Source of the DNA: Dipodascopsis uninucleata var. uninucleata
Lineage: Eukaryota; Ascomycota; Lipomycetes; Lipomycetales; Lipomycetaceae
Reading direction: 5' to 3'
Assembly (NCBI GenBank): GCA_030568195.1
Contig: JAJLTO010000001.1
Location: 62,001 to 126,000 of the forward strand
Length of the DNA: 64,000 nt
Position numbers and translations under genes: made by a program. Position 1 is the stretch's first letter, and the number at the start of each line of letters is the position of its first letter. Below are positions 10,518 through 22,027 of this stretch, one piece after another. The notes under the pieces are model-generated. The model worked only from the letters and a program-made list of their open reading frames with translations, searched no databases and was not told where the DNA came from.

Positions 10518-11116
10518 TTCGTATATTTATACTGTTGTAATTCCTTGGTTATAGTTGGTAGAAATACCATATAGATAGGTTCGGCAATACGAAAGAAATT
10601 TTTGTATTTTTTTTCTCGACAAATCTCCCATTTAGCTAAAGTGTCTTGTCTCTACATGCTCTCTCTTTGGGACTATTTATTTCTCTATTTGGTGCGATAT
10701 AATGGGAAGTTTTACGACCCCTCTTCCATTACTAGTGTATTATTAGTTACTAGTTTTCTAACATCATTAATATTTATTTATCGTACAGTAATCAAGAAGG
10801 TTACTTCAATATCTACAGCAAACGGCTGATTTAGTGCTTGGGCAAAAGACTCGAATATCTGAAACGGTGATTATTAGCGTGATAGTTTATAAGAGCAAAG
10901 CGCCAGCTCGGAAAAGTTGTGCAGCAGCTTTACTGTATTTAGGAGGCTACTTAGACGCATTCAAGACGAGACCAGAATTTAATATTGACGCTGAAATTAT
11001 CTATATTTGTATGAAGCATATATATGAAAGGATAGAAGGTTCTTGAAGTCTGATTGATTGTTATAGGCTGATTGATCTATAGAACAAGGTTCTTAGAAAA
11101 GTTTCTCTACAAAAAG
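10518..11116. other. Divergent intergenic region (LSG1 / LAMTOR2-like)
   Basis: About 600 bases. Besides the small ORF at 10656-10829 there is a second open frame around 10834-11046 with no suitable ATG near its beginning. I could not relate it to any family or to a splice pattern, so I do not annotate it as coding. Confidence 0.5.
10656..10829 (+). CDS. Possible small membrane protein, unknown
   Basis: A 57-residue ORF from ATG 10656 with a strongly hydrophobic stretch from about residue 22 to 45 (SVLLVTSFLTSLIFIYR) followed by a basic tail. The pattern fits a single-pass small membrane protein, but hydrophobic short ORFs arise readily in T-rich DNA. It lies 139 bases upstream of LSG1 on the opposite strand. 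I recognise no family and give it low weight. Confidence 0.2.
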   Translation: MLSLWDYLFLYLVRYNGKFYDPSSITSVLLVTSFLTSLIFIYRTVIKKVTSISTANG

Positions 11117-11869
11117 ATGTTGAAATCTAGCCGACTAACTACTCTCTTGTCACAATCATTGGCAGTCACTTCCTCACCCATAGAGACATTTGATCCCGAA
11201 TCAACGACGAAGTTAAATGGCGGAACAGGTGAAGTAGAAGAGAATGGTGTTATCAATAATCGCAAAGTGGAAGGAGCTCCATCGGAAGATCTGGTGGACA
11301 TGAGCAAGAATTCTTTGCCTGCCATTCCACATACCCACAGGATTGTTATGGCTATCTTACTTACATCATCTGGAAATCTACTAGCAGCTTCGTCCATAAG
11401 TGGAAGCCACGCTACTCCATTCTCACTTGCACTGACTCCTTCCGTATCTCAGATGAGTGCTTCAGGAAATGGTAGTGGTTACAGTTCTTCACAAATAAAT
11501 GGAATGTCAATACACATGTCTGATCTTTCGCCTAAACCTAGAGTATACGCTTCATATGCTGCTAATGCATGGAAAAGCTACTTAAAAACACTATCGAACA
11601 ATGAATTCCGTGAGGAAAATTCAGAGGATATTGAAATGGAATGGATTATTTTGGAGAATGAAGTATGTGACATTTCTTATTAGATTATAAAAGACCAAGA
11701 TGACTAACTTGCAATCTAGGAATCATCAATTATTATTCACAGTGTATCTGATTTCTTGCTCTTGGTTCTTGTTGGAGAAAGAGAAATACCTTCTGGGCTG
11801 CTATATGGTAGGGCGTCTGCAATGGCTAGTATTCTAAGAAAGGAACTAGACGGGTTTACTTTTGATTAA
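11117..11869 (+). CDS. LAMTOR2: LAMTOR2-like roadblock-domain protein (Ragulator/EGO complex)
   Basis: Two exons, 11117-11662 and 11720-11869; 231 residues. The intron has donor GTATGT, branch GACTAAC and acceptor ATCTAG. LAMTOR2 and its yeast counterparts are roadblock subunits of the complex that anchors Rag/Gtr GTPases on the vacuole or lysosome for TORC1 signalling. The matching pieces are the N-terminal helix MLKSSRLTTLLSQSL, strand MAILLTSSGNLLAASS, helix VYASYAANAWKSYL, strands DIEMEWIILENE and FLLLVLV, and the C-terminal helix LYGRASAMASILRKEL, in the same order as in human LAMTOR2. Two polar, Ser-rich insertions (about residues 17-72 and 95-142) nearly double the length over the 125-residue human protein. 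The assignment rests on recalled alignment of short segments. Another roadblock/longin-type subunit is the main alternative. Confidence 0.65.
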
Positions 11870-12280
11870 TGGTTGCTCCCAGCTCTCGTATCGTCTCAAT
11901 GTTGAAGTATTTTTCGTATATGAAGGGCAAATTCATCGCTCCATAGACCATTGAAATTGCTCAACAGAAAAGAGCTGTTTAAAAATTAAATTTATTTCTC
12001 TTATTCATCTCAATTTGTTTTAAAAGCCGTGTATATTTTATTAAGGTATGTCTTGCAAATGATATAATAATACATAATAATATTAGTAATTACGGTACAA
12101 AACGAATTTCTCACATGATGTCTCATTAAATTATAGTCAGACATTTTAATAATTTGTATATCAATAAATACATTGTATTCTCTATACATCATTAACGATT
12201 ATCGACACCAAAAGTTATAGGAAATATATAAAAAAAAAGGAATCATATGTATAATCAGCACTTCTAAAATGGCACTATTC
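11870..12280. other. Convergent intergenic region (LAMTOR2-like / LSB5)
   Basis: About 410 AT-rich bases for two 3' ends; nothing else recognised. Confidence 0.6.
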
Positions 12281-13779
12281 TCAAGTCCAGCTAGGTGCAG
12301 ATTTCTCCACTGCGGGTGTCTCAATCTTGTATGAATCTCCAAACGGATTTTCATCATCAGCCTTGGGCATAGCATCTTTTAAGGCCATTTTAGCTTTGAA
12401 CTCCTCACTTAACGACGCACTCTTTACAGGAATTGGTGGTGGTTTGCGCTTATGTGCAAGTGACTCGGCAGTAATAGTAGATCTAGAGTGGACTGCTGAT
12501 TTTGCATGTCGTTCATTGTGAATTGACTCATCAATTGAAGATTCAGAGTCATACCCTTCAGAGTCAGAATCGTCTTCGATTGGCTGACTCATTCTATCAT
12601 ATAACTGTAAAGCCGATACAAGCTCTTCATTAGCATGAATAAGAGATCCTATGTAATCCTCGGACTCAATGTATTGTATATAACGAAGAATCTGTCTTCT
12701 TAATAGTCGACACTGGTTAAAGTGCTCAGTTGCTCTCTCATTAGAGGTAGCGAGCTCTTCTTGTCTATTAATTAACTTCAGTGAGTTCTGTAGATTTGTA
12801 GCTGCTGTACCCGCTTCTGCCAAAGCTTGAAGAAGTTTCGGTTTCTCCTTTGTCAAATCAAATGTCCTGGATCTTCTAGTGCTCTTTGATTTAGACTTCT
12901 GGCGGCTACTATTACTTCCAGATGAGATATCAGAACTAGCACGATCAATTGCCCTAGACACTCTTTCATCGTAGTCATCTTCCAGGCCCTTAGATCTACT
13001 AGCTGATCGACTTGATGAAGATGCACCAGGTCTTGATGGTTTAGGAGGGGGGATATCTTCTTCATTATCATCCATATCGTCCTCAATACTAGCGAATCGC
13101 TGAGGCTTATGCTGTCTAATAGGCCGTTTGCGCTGGGGAAGCTGCTTATACAGTTGGACGACATGCGACATTCCAGGAACATTGCTATAATTATCTTTCC
13201 ATTTTACGAAAAGTCCGCTCAATTTCTTCTTTACATCTCGATCAGTTGACGAATCAGTCGCCAGAATTCTCATTCGCTCCAGGAGCGGCTCATCCTCAAA
13301 TGATGCTATATAAAATGGCAAAACTTGTATTAGTATATCTAAACGAAAACATAGGACCCCTTCACTCAAAATCTTTCAGAATAACTTACATTGAAATTTC
13401 TTTCCGCCATTTTCAATCAACGCATCCAAAATCTATGCAGATGCAGAATTAATGTAAGAAAGGTTATCGAATATTAAACGTACATTATCACCTACCGTCA
13501 ACGCTCGAAGCTGATTATGCACGCTGCCATATTTGAGCTTTTTCCTGATTGCTCGTGCAGCTTCCGTAGGTCTTTAATAATTATAATCTTGTTAATGCAC
13601 AAAACCTCCTAAACTTGCATTTTGCGTTATCATACATAGACATACCCCGTCGGCTGTAGACGAATTGCCTCGATTAATTCGAAAACTCCAGAAAGGTCAT
13701 CCTCGTCATATTCATCAGTCACTAAACGATCTATTGTAACAGTCACTGCCGTATAAGGGTGATCTGTCAAAAATCCCAT
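12281..13779 (-). CDS. LSB5: LSB5-type VHS-GAT adaptor protein
   Basis: Four exons in coding order: 13646-13779, 13496-13571, 13390-13432, 12281-13305; 425 residues. Introns have GTATGT, GTAGGT and GTAAGT donors and all junctions keep frame. Lsb5 links the actin regulator Las17, Sla1, Arf3 and ubiquitin at the plasma membrane during endocytosis. The VHS/ENTH-like domain begins at residue 1 (MGFLTDHPYTAVTVTIDRL) and runs to about residue 145 (LRALTVLDALIENGGKKFQ, then EPLLERMRILATD). The GAT domain spans about residues 230-325 (LLQALAEAGTAATNLQNSL, RRQILRYIQYIES). The rest is charged and Ser-rich, with a proline-rich patch near residue 165 and a C-terminal ENPFGDSY motif. The upstream open frame continues beyond ATG 13779, but the family starts at MGFL. 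GGA-type adaptors are less likely because no gamma-ear domain is present. Confidence 0.9.
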
Positions 13780-14850
13780 GTTTGCTACGTAAATTTTAAG
13801 GCTGTGTAGCTTTTTACTTTGAATACACCTCAATCGATCTAGATTTCGTTGGTCCACTCCATCCAGCTGATACTAATCCTGTCAGCTCTTTGAATTTTGC
13901 AATCCCTATAACTGCAATATGACACAAGCCACTAGAAGTTATATTATCAGGAAGCTAGACCCTGCTTCTAATTTTTTAGCGAGAGAGTAAATGTTATCTG
14001 ATACTTGCTATGCAACTCCTATCCGACACTAATAAGAAGCGATAGGAAGTAGAGTCGGTACTTACCTCCAATAAGTAAACATCTGAGGGTTTTCAAGTAA
14101 GGTTTTTCGCCTCGTGACTTCTAACACTAGAGCCTCATCTGGTTCCAATTAGATATGTTACGTTCACTTTTTACTGATAGACCTAAGTCAGCACAGATGA
14201 GTTAATTTTATCATATAATTACTACATATAATTACTACGTATAACTCACAATTCCTCACTTCTTATAAATTGAATTTTTCTATATCTTATTTATCTTGAC
14301 GAACTTCTGACTAGATGATCATAAAATATCAGTTTGCAAATTACTACAAGTGCGGCTCAAAAATTGAACATGTGGTATCACATCACCAATTGATATACAG
14401 AACTAGAATGAGAGCCTATTTCTATTCGATTAGCCTTAGTCGATTGTGAACGTGAATATCCTTATTATAGAAGAGGTCAACCACGGAAGCTCATGTTTTC
14501 TAAGATAGTATTCTTTTCTCGCAATGCTCTAGAGCAATAAAGATAAGTACTCTCTATATTATACTCTGTAATGCAGTAGAAGCATATTATACATGTTTTA
14601 CCCTACATATTTTCGTTACGTAATGGTAAATAAAGTATGACATAATTGAAAGGAAGCGGAGGAAGTATATAATAGGAATAGATATAATAGTCTAATCTAG
14701 CTCTCGACAGCACATCCCCATCTTTACTAAAAGTTTAGAGAGGGGAAGTAAATCCCATAATTTGCGGTCAAAATCCTGGATTAATTGAAGTACCAGTTAA
14801 CTAGCACTTACTTTATCGAAAAGCTAGAGCAACAACATTATTTTGACGAA
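13780..14850. other. Divergent intergenic region (LSB5 / ADHFE1)
   Basis: About 1.07 kb holding two promoters. A GTAAGT-type donor on the minus strand near 14060 could belong to a 5'-untranslated intron of LSB5, but no acceptor pairing is decisive. A short direct repeat (ataattacta) lies near 14215-14240. No gene or RNA gene recognised. Confidence 0.55.
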
Positions 14851-16667
14851 ATGCTGACCAAAGCTATGCCGACGCTGCGTTCAAGGGCAACTTCTCTACT
14901 AAGAACTATCCAGAACCACGCGGGTAACTGTCCCTGTCATTCTTGTACAAATCTAGTAGACTCGTTTTCTCATGCTAAAGGTGCTATTAGGCGATTGGCA
15001 GCGCCAGTGCCAGAGAAGGAGTATGCATTTGAAATGGCAGCGAGCAATATTCGATATGGAAATGGAGTAACTCGTGAAGTTGGTATGGATTTCAAAAATC
15101 TTAAAGTCGGAAGGGTTGCAGTATATACAGACAAAAATGTAAGTTCGTTTACCAAAGAGATTGTAAGGTAATCTCCGTATTACGCAAGTGATAGCGAAAT
15201 GAGCCGAAATATGTATTAGCGACTTGTTGTAATTAAAATGATAGATGCAATTGCAGCTGCTGACCAAACCTCTAATCAAATACTAGATTCTCAATCTTGA
15301 TCCGATGAAAAATGCGATTGCAGCTCTTGAATCTCAGGGCATCAAGTATGATATCTATAGTGACGTGCGAGTAGAACCTAAGGATAACGCGTAAGATTTC
15401 TGTTATTTAGCTCTGTAATTGAATTCTACTGATGTGTTATATGTACTACTACAGAGTGAAGGATGCAATTACTTGGACCAAAAAGCTATCGCCTGAGGCA
15501 TATTTAGCGGTCGGAGGAGGTTCAGTGATGGATACTTGCAAAATTGCGATGCTTTATGAAGCTTATCCAGATGCTGATTTCTTGGATTTTGTCAACGCAC
15601 CCATAGGAAAAGGGCGCCCTGTGGATAAGTCTATGAAACCAATGATTGCTATTCCAACAACAGCTGGCACTGGATCAGGTATATAAATTAGAGTTTTGAG
15701 AATAATTCTGTAATTATTGATAAAATTATATACTGACAAGTGGCATTTTACTAAATTTTCAGAGACTACAGGAACTGCAATCTGTAGGTATTTTTTTTGT
15801 GTATATGATATTATCGTACAAACAAGTTGCTGACAGTCTGACCTAGTTGATCTCATCTCTTATAAGACAAAAACTGGAATTGCACATCGTGCTTTAAAAC
15901 CATTGCTGGGAATTGTGGATCCTATAAATACCCGATCAATGCCTTCGCAAGTTAAATCCAGCTCGGGTCTTGATGTCTTATGTCACTCGCTGGAATCCTG
16001 GACTGCAATTCCATATAATGAGCGAGTACCAAGACCCTTAAATCCTATCAATCGACCAGCATATCAAGGAGCCAATCCCATATCTGATGTATTTTCGTTT
16101 GAAGCTCTCAAACTGACAGTTAAGTATCTACTTCGATCTGTAAGAGATCCCGAGGATTATGAGGCACAGGAAAAAATGCTACTTGCTGCTACTTTAGCTG
16201 GCGTTGGCTTTGGTAATGCTGGAGTGCATCTCTGTCATGGAATCTCATATCCGGTTTCAGGAATGAATAAAGGCTATAAACATGCAGGATACGAGGTCGA
16301 TCATCCAATTATTCCCCATGGGGTCTCTGTCGCTGTTACTGCGCCCCAAGTATTTCGTTTCACCGGTCCAACAAATCCAGATCGTCATCTTGCTGCGGCC
16401 GAGATCTTTGGAGTCGACATCTCCAATGCGAAGGCGGAGAGTGCAGGCGAAATTCTTGGTGATGCCATTGCTGAATTTCTAGTTAAGCTCGGCGACCAGC
16501 CACGGGGACTGAAAGATCTCGGATACACTAAAAATGACGTTCCTTCATTGGTAGAAGGCACTCTTCCTCAATCCAGGGTTTTGATGTTAGCCCCGAACTT
16601 TCAAAACGATGACGAGCACAAACGCGAGGATCTTTATAAAATCATCGAGGCTTCTATTGATTATTAG
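14851..16667 (+). CDS. ADHFE1: Hydroxyacid-oxoacid transhydrogenase, mitochondrial iron-containing alcohol dehydrogenase
   Basis: Five exons: 14851-15138, 15287-15390, 15455-15678, 15763-15783, 15847-16667; 485 residues. All introns are GT-AG and in frame; exon 4 is a 21-base microexon inside the conserved GTGSETTGTAIFD stretch. ADHFE1 moves a hydride between 4-hydroxybutyrate and 2-oxoglutarate, giving succinate semialdehyde and 2-hydroxyglutarate. An Arg/Ser-rich leader (MLTKAMPTLRSRATSLLR) suggests mitochondrial targeting. Family segments are YAFEMAASNIRYG near residue 65, VRVEPKDNA, AVGGGSVMDTCKIA (nucleotide binding) and FLDFVNAPIGKGRPV. The metal-site region has GLDVLCHSLES and GVHLCHGISYPVSG, followed by DHPIIPHGVSVAVTAP. 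Order and length match the human enzyme closely. Start ATG 14851 was chosen because the frame upstream has no ATG and the leader fits. Confidence 0.93.
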
Positions 16668-17138
16668 TCCAAATTATACTACCAATCCTTCCACTTCTTT
16701 CATTTAGTTTTTATCGCGAGTTTTTCATATGTTATCTTTATATACATCACAGGTGTCTGTCCAATTTCATGAAAAAATGCTACATAATGTATTTCATGTT
16801 TGTCATGTGACATGTAGAACCTTCCTAATATTTTAGACGCTAAAGTACTGAGTACATTTAACACATATGGCATATATCGTATGAAACAGCGCATGCAATG
16901 CAAATGGCTGTTGCTGCGCCTATTGTCAACTTGCACCATCGATTTCTGTATTCTGATTACTACTCGCCCTAATTGATCATAAATCCCAGTCAAACGGCAA
17001 AGCCTGAAGCATTAAGCAAATAAATAAGCATCTAAATTTTACAAAAAGTTTCGGGCAGAAGAATATTATCTCTAACTTTGAATTATCAAGAGTCTTTAGA
17101 GAATACGCTCTTTTGGAATATCATTTTGTAATCGTGAG
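16668..17138. other. Intergenic region (ADHFE1 3' end / MAM3 promoter)
   Basis: About 470 bases between same-strand genes. Nothing further recognised. Confidence 0.6.
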
Positions 17139-19662
17139 ATGAAACCCCCTTTAAGTAGTGCTTCGCGTTATTCTTTTAGTATCGCAAAGAGCTGCTTGTT
17201 ATTATCAAGTTTCCTACCAGGTCTACATTCACATCCTATTGAGAAACACTTTTTCAGACGAGACGATGACGATGATACTGTAGACGGGGCTGAATACTGG
17301 GTCTTCCTTAGTATCTCCGTAGTTCTTGTTTTGCTAGGTGGTGTTTTTGCAGGTATGAAGTTGTTACCAGTTAACGTAACTGGGTGAGAGATATTGTTTT
17401 CTGTAAGACTAACTATTTGATCTAGGACTTACGCTTGGTCTTATGGGACAAGATGAAGTATATGTACGTGAATTATCGAATGAATGCTACTTCATAGAAT
17501 CTCTGTATTCTGTGGTAGCGTGCAAGTTAAATATTAGAACTTCTAATGGGTTCTGACTTGATATTTTGTTCTAGCTACAAGTAATTGAACAATCAGGAAC
17601 CCCTGTGGAACAGAAAAATGCTCGGAGGGTGCTGCAGTTACTGAAGAAAGGAAAGCACTGGGTATTGGTTACTATGCTTTGTAGGTGAACTCTTTCATGT
17701 TGATGGCGTTAAAGTTCAATTTACATTGAACGTCAGATTTGTAGCAATAGATGGCTAACCAGAATTTGCGCAGTCGGCAATGTGATCACAAACGAGGTAT
17801 TTGTTTCCTTTTCTTTTATATGGTATTGATTACACTATGATCCTTGCTAACTATCTTGATATCTCCTATAGACATTACCAATCGTTCTCGATAGATGTTT
17901 AGGTGGTGGATGGCCAGCAGTTGTATCTTCTACTATTCTGATCGTCATCTTTGGAGAGGTCATTCCCCAATCAATTTCAGTTCGTTATGGACTTGCTATA
18001 GGAGCATCCTTTGCTCCTTTCGTTCAATTCCTTATGTATGCTATGTATCCTGTATCTTATCCTACTGCGTTACTATTGGATCATGTTCTTGGCGAGGATC
18101 ATGGAACAGTATACCGAAAAGCACAGCTGAAAACTCTTGTTACTCTCCATCGTTCTATGGGAGTAGAAAGGCTGAATCGCGATGAAGTCACAATTATCTC
18201 TGCTGTACTGGATCTCAATGAGAAGCCTGTCGGATCAATCATGACTCCCATGCACGACGTTTATACCATGAGTGCAGACAGAATTTTAGATCAAGCAGCA
18301 GTAGATGAGATTTTAAAAGCTGGTTATAGCAGAATCCCTATTCACACACCTGATGAGCCCACTAACTTTATTGGAATGTTACTTGTCAGGATTTTAATTA
18401 GTTACGATCCGGATGATGCTCAACCAGTATCGACTTTTCCTCTGGCGACGCTACCTGAAACAAGACCTGATACTACTTGTCTGAATGTCTTGAATTATTT
18501 TCAGGAAGGAAAATCGCATATGATGCTTGTGTCTGATAGTCCGGGAGAGCCCTATGGAGCATTAGGCGTCGTTACTCTCGAGGACGTAATTGAGGAACTC
18601 ATTGGTGAGGAGATCGTTGATGAGTCGGATGTTTTCGTAGACATCGCTCATGGTATTCGCCGTAAATATGTGTCTCCACTTACTCGTCGTACTCTTCCGG
18701 CGCAGTTTGTTGCAAATCAGAAAAATCGCTCTGATATGACTTCTTCCGTTAACACAATTGAATCGCACTCGGATTCCTGGTCTCCCCATGAATCTTACGC
18801 ATCGATTGCCTTACTACCAAAGAGAACCGGTCAAGTTGGTGGTAAGATTGAACCTCTCAATCTTGCTATCAATCCTAAGCAGACCCACAACAGCAAGGTT
18901 ACAATTAAGAGAGGGGCAATGGAGGAATATGTACGGCGAAAGTCAACTGATTATCGTCCTGGACGTGTCTCCTTAGACCCTGGATTATTCCGAACTATTG
19001 AAGGCGGCGATAAACGTTACGGCGCTCCTCAAAATGGTGCTCACTATGGAAAAATACATGATTCTGAAGCTGCAGCATTACAAGATGCGTCTGCTGATGC
19101 TCAAGCAAGCAAAGCTCTCTCAACTCGCGGTGATGAAACCATTGCAAAAAACAATTCTAAAGCAAACTCGGAGACTACTTACGAGCTTAATATTTTTTCT
19201 AATACAGAATCTCCACATTCTGACGATAATGTTTCGAACAGAGAGAATAATCTCAGGGATACTAGTGAAACTGCAAAGTTGTTAGTTGCTGGTGATGCTG
19301 ACTATCAGAGTGGCAGCAGTGCTGATATCCATAACGAGAGTCCTAGTTTCTTCCGTGCCAGTGGTATTATTGAGTCTATTAGAGAGGTGCACGGTTACCA
19401 GAAAACAATTGTTGAATCAAAGCCTATGTCAGATGATGAGGATAACGCCCTTTATACTAGTAACGACTCTGGATCTGATGCTGGAGCTGGGAGGTCCGGA
19501 TCTGGTCTTGAAAATTCCTCGGTTTCAAAAACTGATGGTAAATCTCGTAAGCAAAAAAAGTCTATAAAGAGTGATCATAAAAGTCGTGCAGAATCACCAT
19601 CCTCCCAAAAAAAAAGGAAGGGAAGTTTTTTTTCTGACAGAGGGTCTAAGGGCCGCAAGTAA
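17139..19662 (+). CDS. MAM3: CNNM/Mam3-type membrane protein with DUF21 and CBS domains
   Basis: Five exons: 17139-17352, 17426-17463, 17575-17680, 17774-17796, 17872-19662; 723 residues. The two shortest exons are 38 and 23 bases, and all joins keep frame. Mam3 lies in the vacuolar membrane and affects manganese homeostasis; animal CNNM proteins handle magnesium. A signal-like hydrophobic segment at residues 10-30 is followed by an Asp-rich loop ([11 protein letters not shown]). The DUF21 domain runs from about 48 to 215 ([48 protein letters not shown]). The CBS pair runs from about 245 to 395 ([38 protein letters not shown]). The C-terminal 300 residues are polar and Ser-rich with a Lys-rich end, probably cytosolic and phosphorylated. 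Confidence 0.93.
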
Positions 19663-20022
19663 TTCCAGAGAAATAATAAGTGCAAAGAAGCGAGGAAACC
19701 AATACTCTGTTATCATTGTTCGTTGAATTGTTTATTTTCACTACTCTCCGTTTGATAAGACCACAAACGCTATCATCTGTAAAACTGGAGGATATATCAC
19801 TAGAGTTTTGATATATTAAAATTTACCATACATACTCACTGCCATATGTGTCTGCATGTAGTCACTAAAGGTACTCTGAGTTACTAACTACGTTCATTTG
19901 AATAACTGTTTAGAAATGGGTTAATATTATGTTGAGACTATGCTTATAATTTGCAATATCTTTAACAAGTTCAAATATAAATTTTGCAATTACTTCATGA
20001 ACTAAGAATTTATTTTATTTCG
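19663..20022. other. Convergent intergenic region (MAM3 / Zim17-like)
   Basis: About 360 AT-rich bases holding two 3' ends; nothing else recognised. Confidence 0.6.
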
Positions 20023-21163
20023 TCATTGTTTTGGTTCATTACTTCCTTTATTCACAGATATTTCTCTATCCTCCTCCTCTTCATCTGCTTCGTGGGAGTA
20101 CATTATACTATCAACTCCAAAAATAGATTCCAATTCTTCAGGAGATTTACCCATCAAGTCATTAAAGTCAAATGAACTTTGAGAGCCATTTTGTAAAAAC
20201 GCCTCGAAAGCATCTGGATATTCTTCTCTTTTCTCGTTCACATCATCCGCGTGATTACTGGTACTGGCTTCAATTGCTTCTTCAATTTCTTTCTCGAGAG
20301 CATCAATCGGAATATTCTCTTTCTCCATCATTAACCGTAGCTCTTTGATAACTTTCTTTTGACCACTCTTATTCAAGCCATGATAGTAGTTAAAAAACTT
20401 CGTTTCGATATTCTCTTCCTCGAGACCCTTTTCAAACACATATTCTTGGAACTCATCCACAGACATTTTTCCAGGCGGGCGAAACTCCATAACATTGTCT
20501 CTATGAAAAAAACGGTTGTCATTTATAGTCGCCTCTCCTGTAAGCTTCATCAGCTCTTTGACAGGCACATTATCCATATCCTCAGGAAATATCTAAAGAA
20601 AAAACTAGGTGAGTATGTATCTTAATGCATGGATTTACAAACTCTGAACTTACCTCCAAGTTGTCTACAAATATATGCCTGGTATCACACCCAGGACAAG
20701 CTATTACCACTGTCCCTTCTTCATATGCGGGCTGAGAGATAAAGTGACCAGATCTAGTTTCACAGGTACCGCAAGTGATTCTAGTAAATATCATTGGCAT
20801 TCCCTTAGGTAGGATAGCAGCATTGGCCTCTTCTTCTGTAGGATATTCGGGATCATTTTTCTCGTCATAAAGATCGGCTAAAATATCCTCCGCAGACTGT
20901 TTGCCTTGAGCTTTATTATTTCCATCTATTTTATCATTTCTTAGCGTACTCTTGGGCCTTCCTGCTTGCGGGAACATTGTGGACATATACGCATATTGAT
21001 CAAATGTCCTACTTGTTATCATGGAGCGTTGGCGTAGATTCCAGCCGCCTTCAATATTCACATCATGGCCAAGCCATTGCCTGTATGCTATGCTGAAACG
21101 ACAATAAATATAATTTCTACAAAAACCACGACTTACTCTCGTTGATAACGACCTCATTTCCAT
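20023..21163 (-). CDS. Zim17-type (DNL) zinc-finger protein with long C-terminal extension
   Basis: Two exons, 20654-21163 and 20023-20592; 359 residues. The intron has donor GTAAGT and acceptor TTTCTTTAG. The DNL zinc finger at about residues 125-170 has CGTCETRSGHFISQ and CPGCDTRHIFVDNLE, i.e. two CxxC pairs with the family's His and Asp residues. Zim17/Hep1 keeps mitochondrial Hsp70 soluble. The Arg/aromatic-rich N-terminus suggests mitochondrial targeting. After the finger comes a 190-residue tail that normal Zim17 lacks. It is mostly acidic and helical in composition (FFNYYHGLNKSGQKKVIKEL), and I do not recognise it. The gene is head-to-head with the standard Zim17 gene 215 bases away, and both have an intron at the same place in the finger. 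A GTAAGT-like site near 21136 could create another 5' intron, but the frame is open without it. Confidence 0.8.
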
Positions 21164-21378
21164 ACTAGAGAAATACAAGCATCTGACTGTAATAGAAAAA
21201 TTGATCTCGGAAGAATTGGAAATAGTTTCCCATATTTTCAGGGGACCCCGAACCCTTGAAGTGACAAGTTCTAGATGTTTATGAGACGTGCTAGAAAGAT
21301 TTTCTCATCTACTGAATACATATAGGATGCTGATCCAGGAGTTCTCGGAAATTAGGTGTTGTTGGTTCGATTAGTAGA
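21164..21378. promoter_or_regulatory. Bidirectional promoter region of the two Zim17-type genes
   Basis: Only 215 bases separate the two divergent start codons, so both promoters and leaders must share this stretch. No specific factor site was recognised. Confidence 0.55.
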
Positions 21379-22027
21379 ATGTATCTAGGAACTATGAGCA
21401 AAATATCAGGCATTCCTTCTCTAATTAGAATAGGAAGTTGCGTTACTCCAAGTCTAAGTGCCAGCAGATATGGACTGAGAGTATTTGTGGCAAGAAATCG
21501 AGCACACATCTCAAACTATCAGCAACAACGATTTTTACGATCCTTCACTTCTAATGCATTTCAGTTACGAGATTCCAAAGATAAGAAAGAAGACACAAGC
21601 GCAAATCTAAGTAACGAGGTAAAGGAGGTTGCTAGAGTAAAGATTCCAGTAGATAAGCCGACATATAATATCACATTTACATGCAAAGTATGCCAACATC
21701 GTTCTAGTCATTTTATGTCACACCAGGCCTATCATTCAGGAACTGTTCTTATCAAATGTCCTAGCTGTAATAACAGACATCTTATTGCAGACCATCTTAA
21801 GGTAAGTACAATTAATAGTTTGTGGTTTCATTTCATATTGTTTTATGGTGGTCCATCTAATGAACTCATTCATTCATTCATAGATTTTTTCGGATACAAG
21901 TGTTACGGTAGAAGATTTGATCTCGAAAGGTGGCGAAGTAGTTCGAAAGGGTACATTAACAGAGACAAGGGGTGACATTTTAGAATTTACAGACTCTGAT
22001 GAATCCAGTTCGAGCGAAAAGCAGTAA
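21379..22027 (+). CDS. ZIM17: Zim17/Hep1-type mitochondrial Hsp70 escort protein
   Basis: Two exons, 21379-21801 and 21884-22027; 188 residues, the usual size. Zim17 (Hep1/Tim15) is a mitochondrial matrix zinc protein that prevents self-aggregation of Ssc1-type Hsp70 and so supports protein import and Fe-S assembly. A basic presequence ([16 protein letters not shown], later FVARNRAH) precedes the DNL finger at about residues 98-142: [21 protein letters not shown] and [17 protein letters not shown]. The second exon continues with [19 protein letters not shown], the conserved post-finger segment. The intron falls directly after DHLK, exactly as after DNLE in the divergent neighbour. A second ATG at residue 6 is an alternative start. 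Confidence 0.92.

Noticed and set aside
10834-11046. Open frame of about 70 codons upstream of the LAMTOR2-like gene
   Set aside because: It begins without ATG, has no splice site joining it to a gene and no recognisable family text.
21120-21140. Possible extra 5' intron in the minus-strand Zim17-like gene
   Set aside because: The donor looks good, but the acceptors in reach shift the frame into stops, while the unspliced frame is open and gives a plausible mitochondrial leader.
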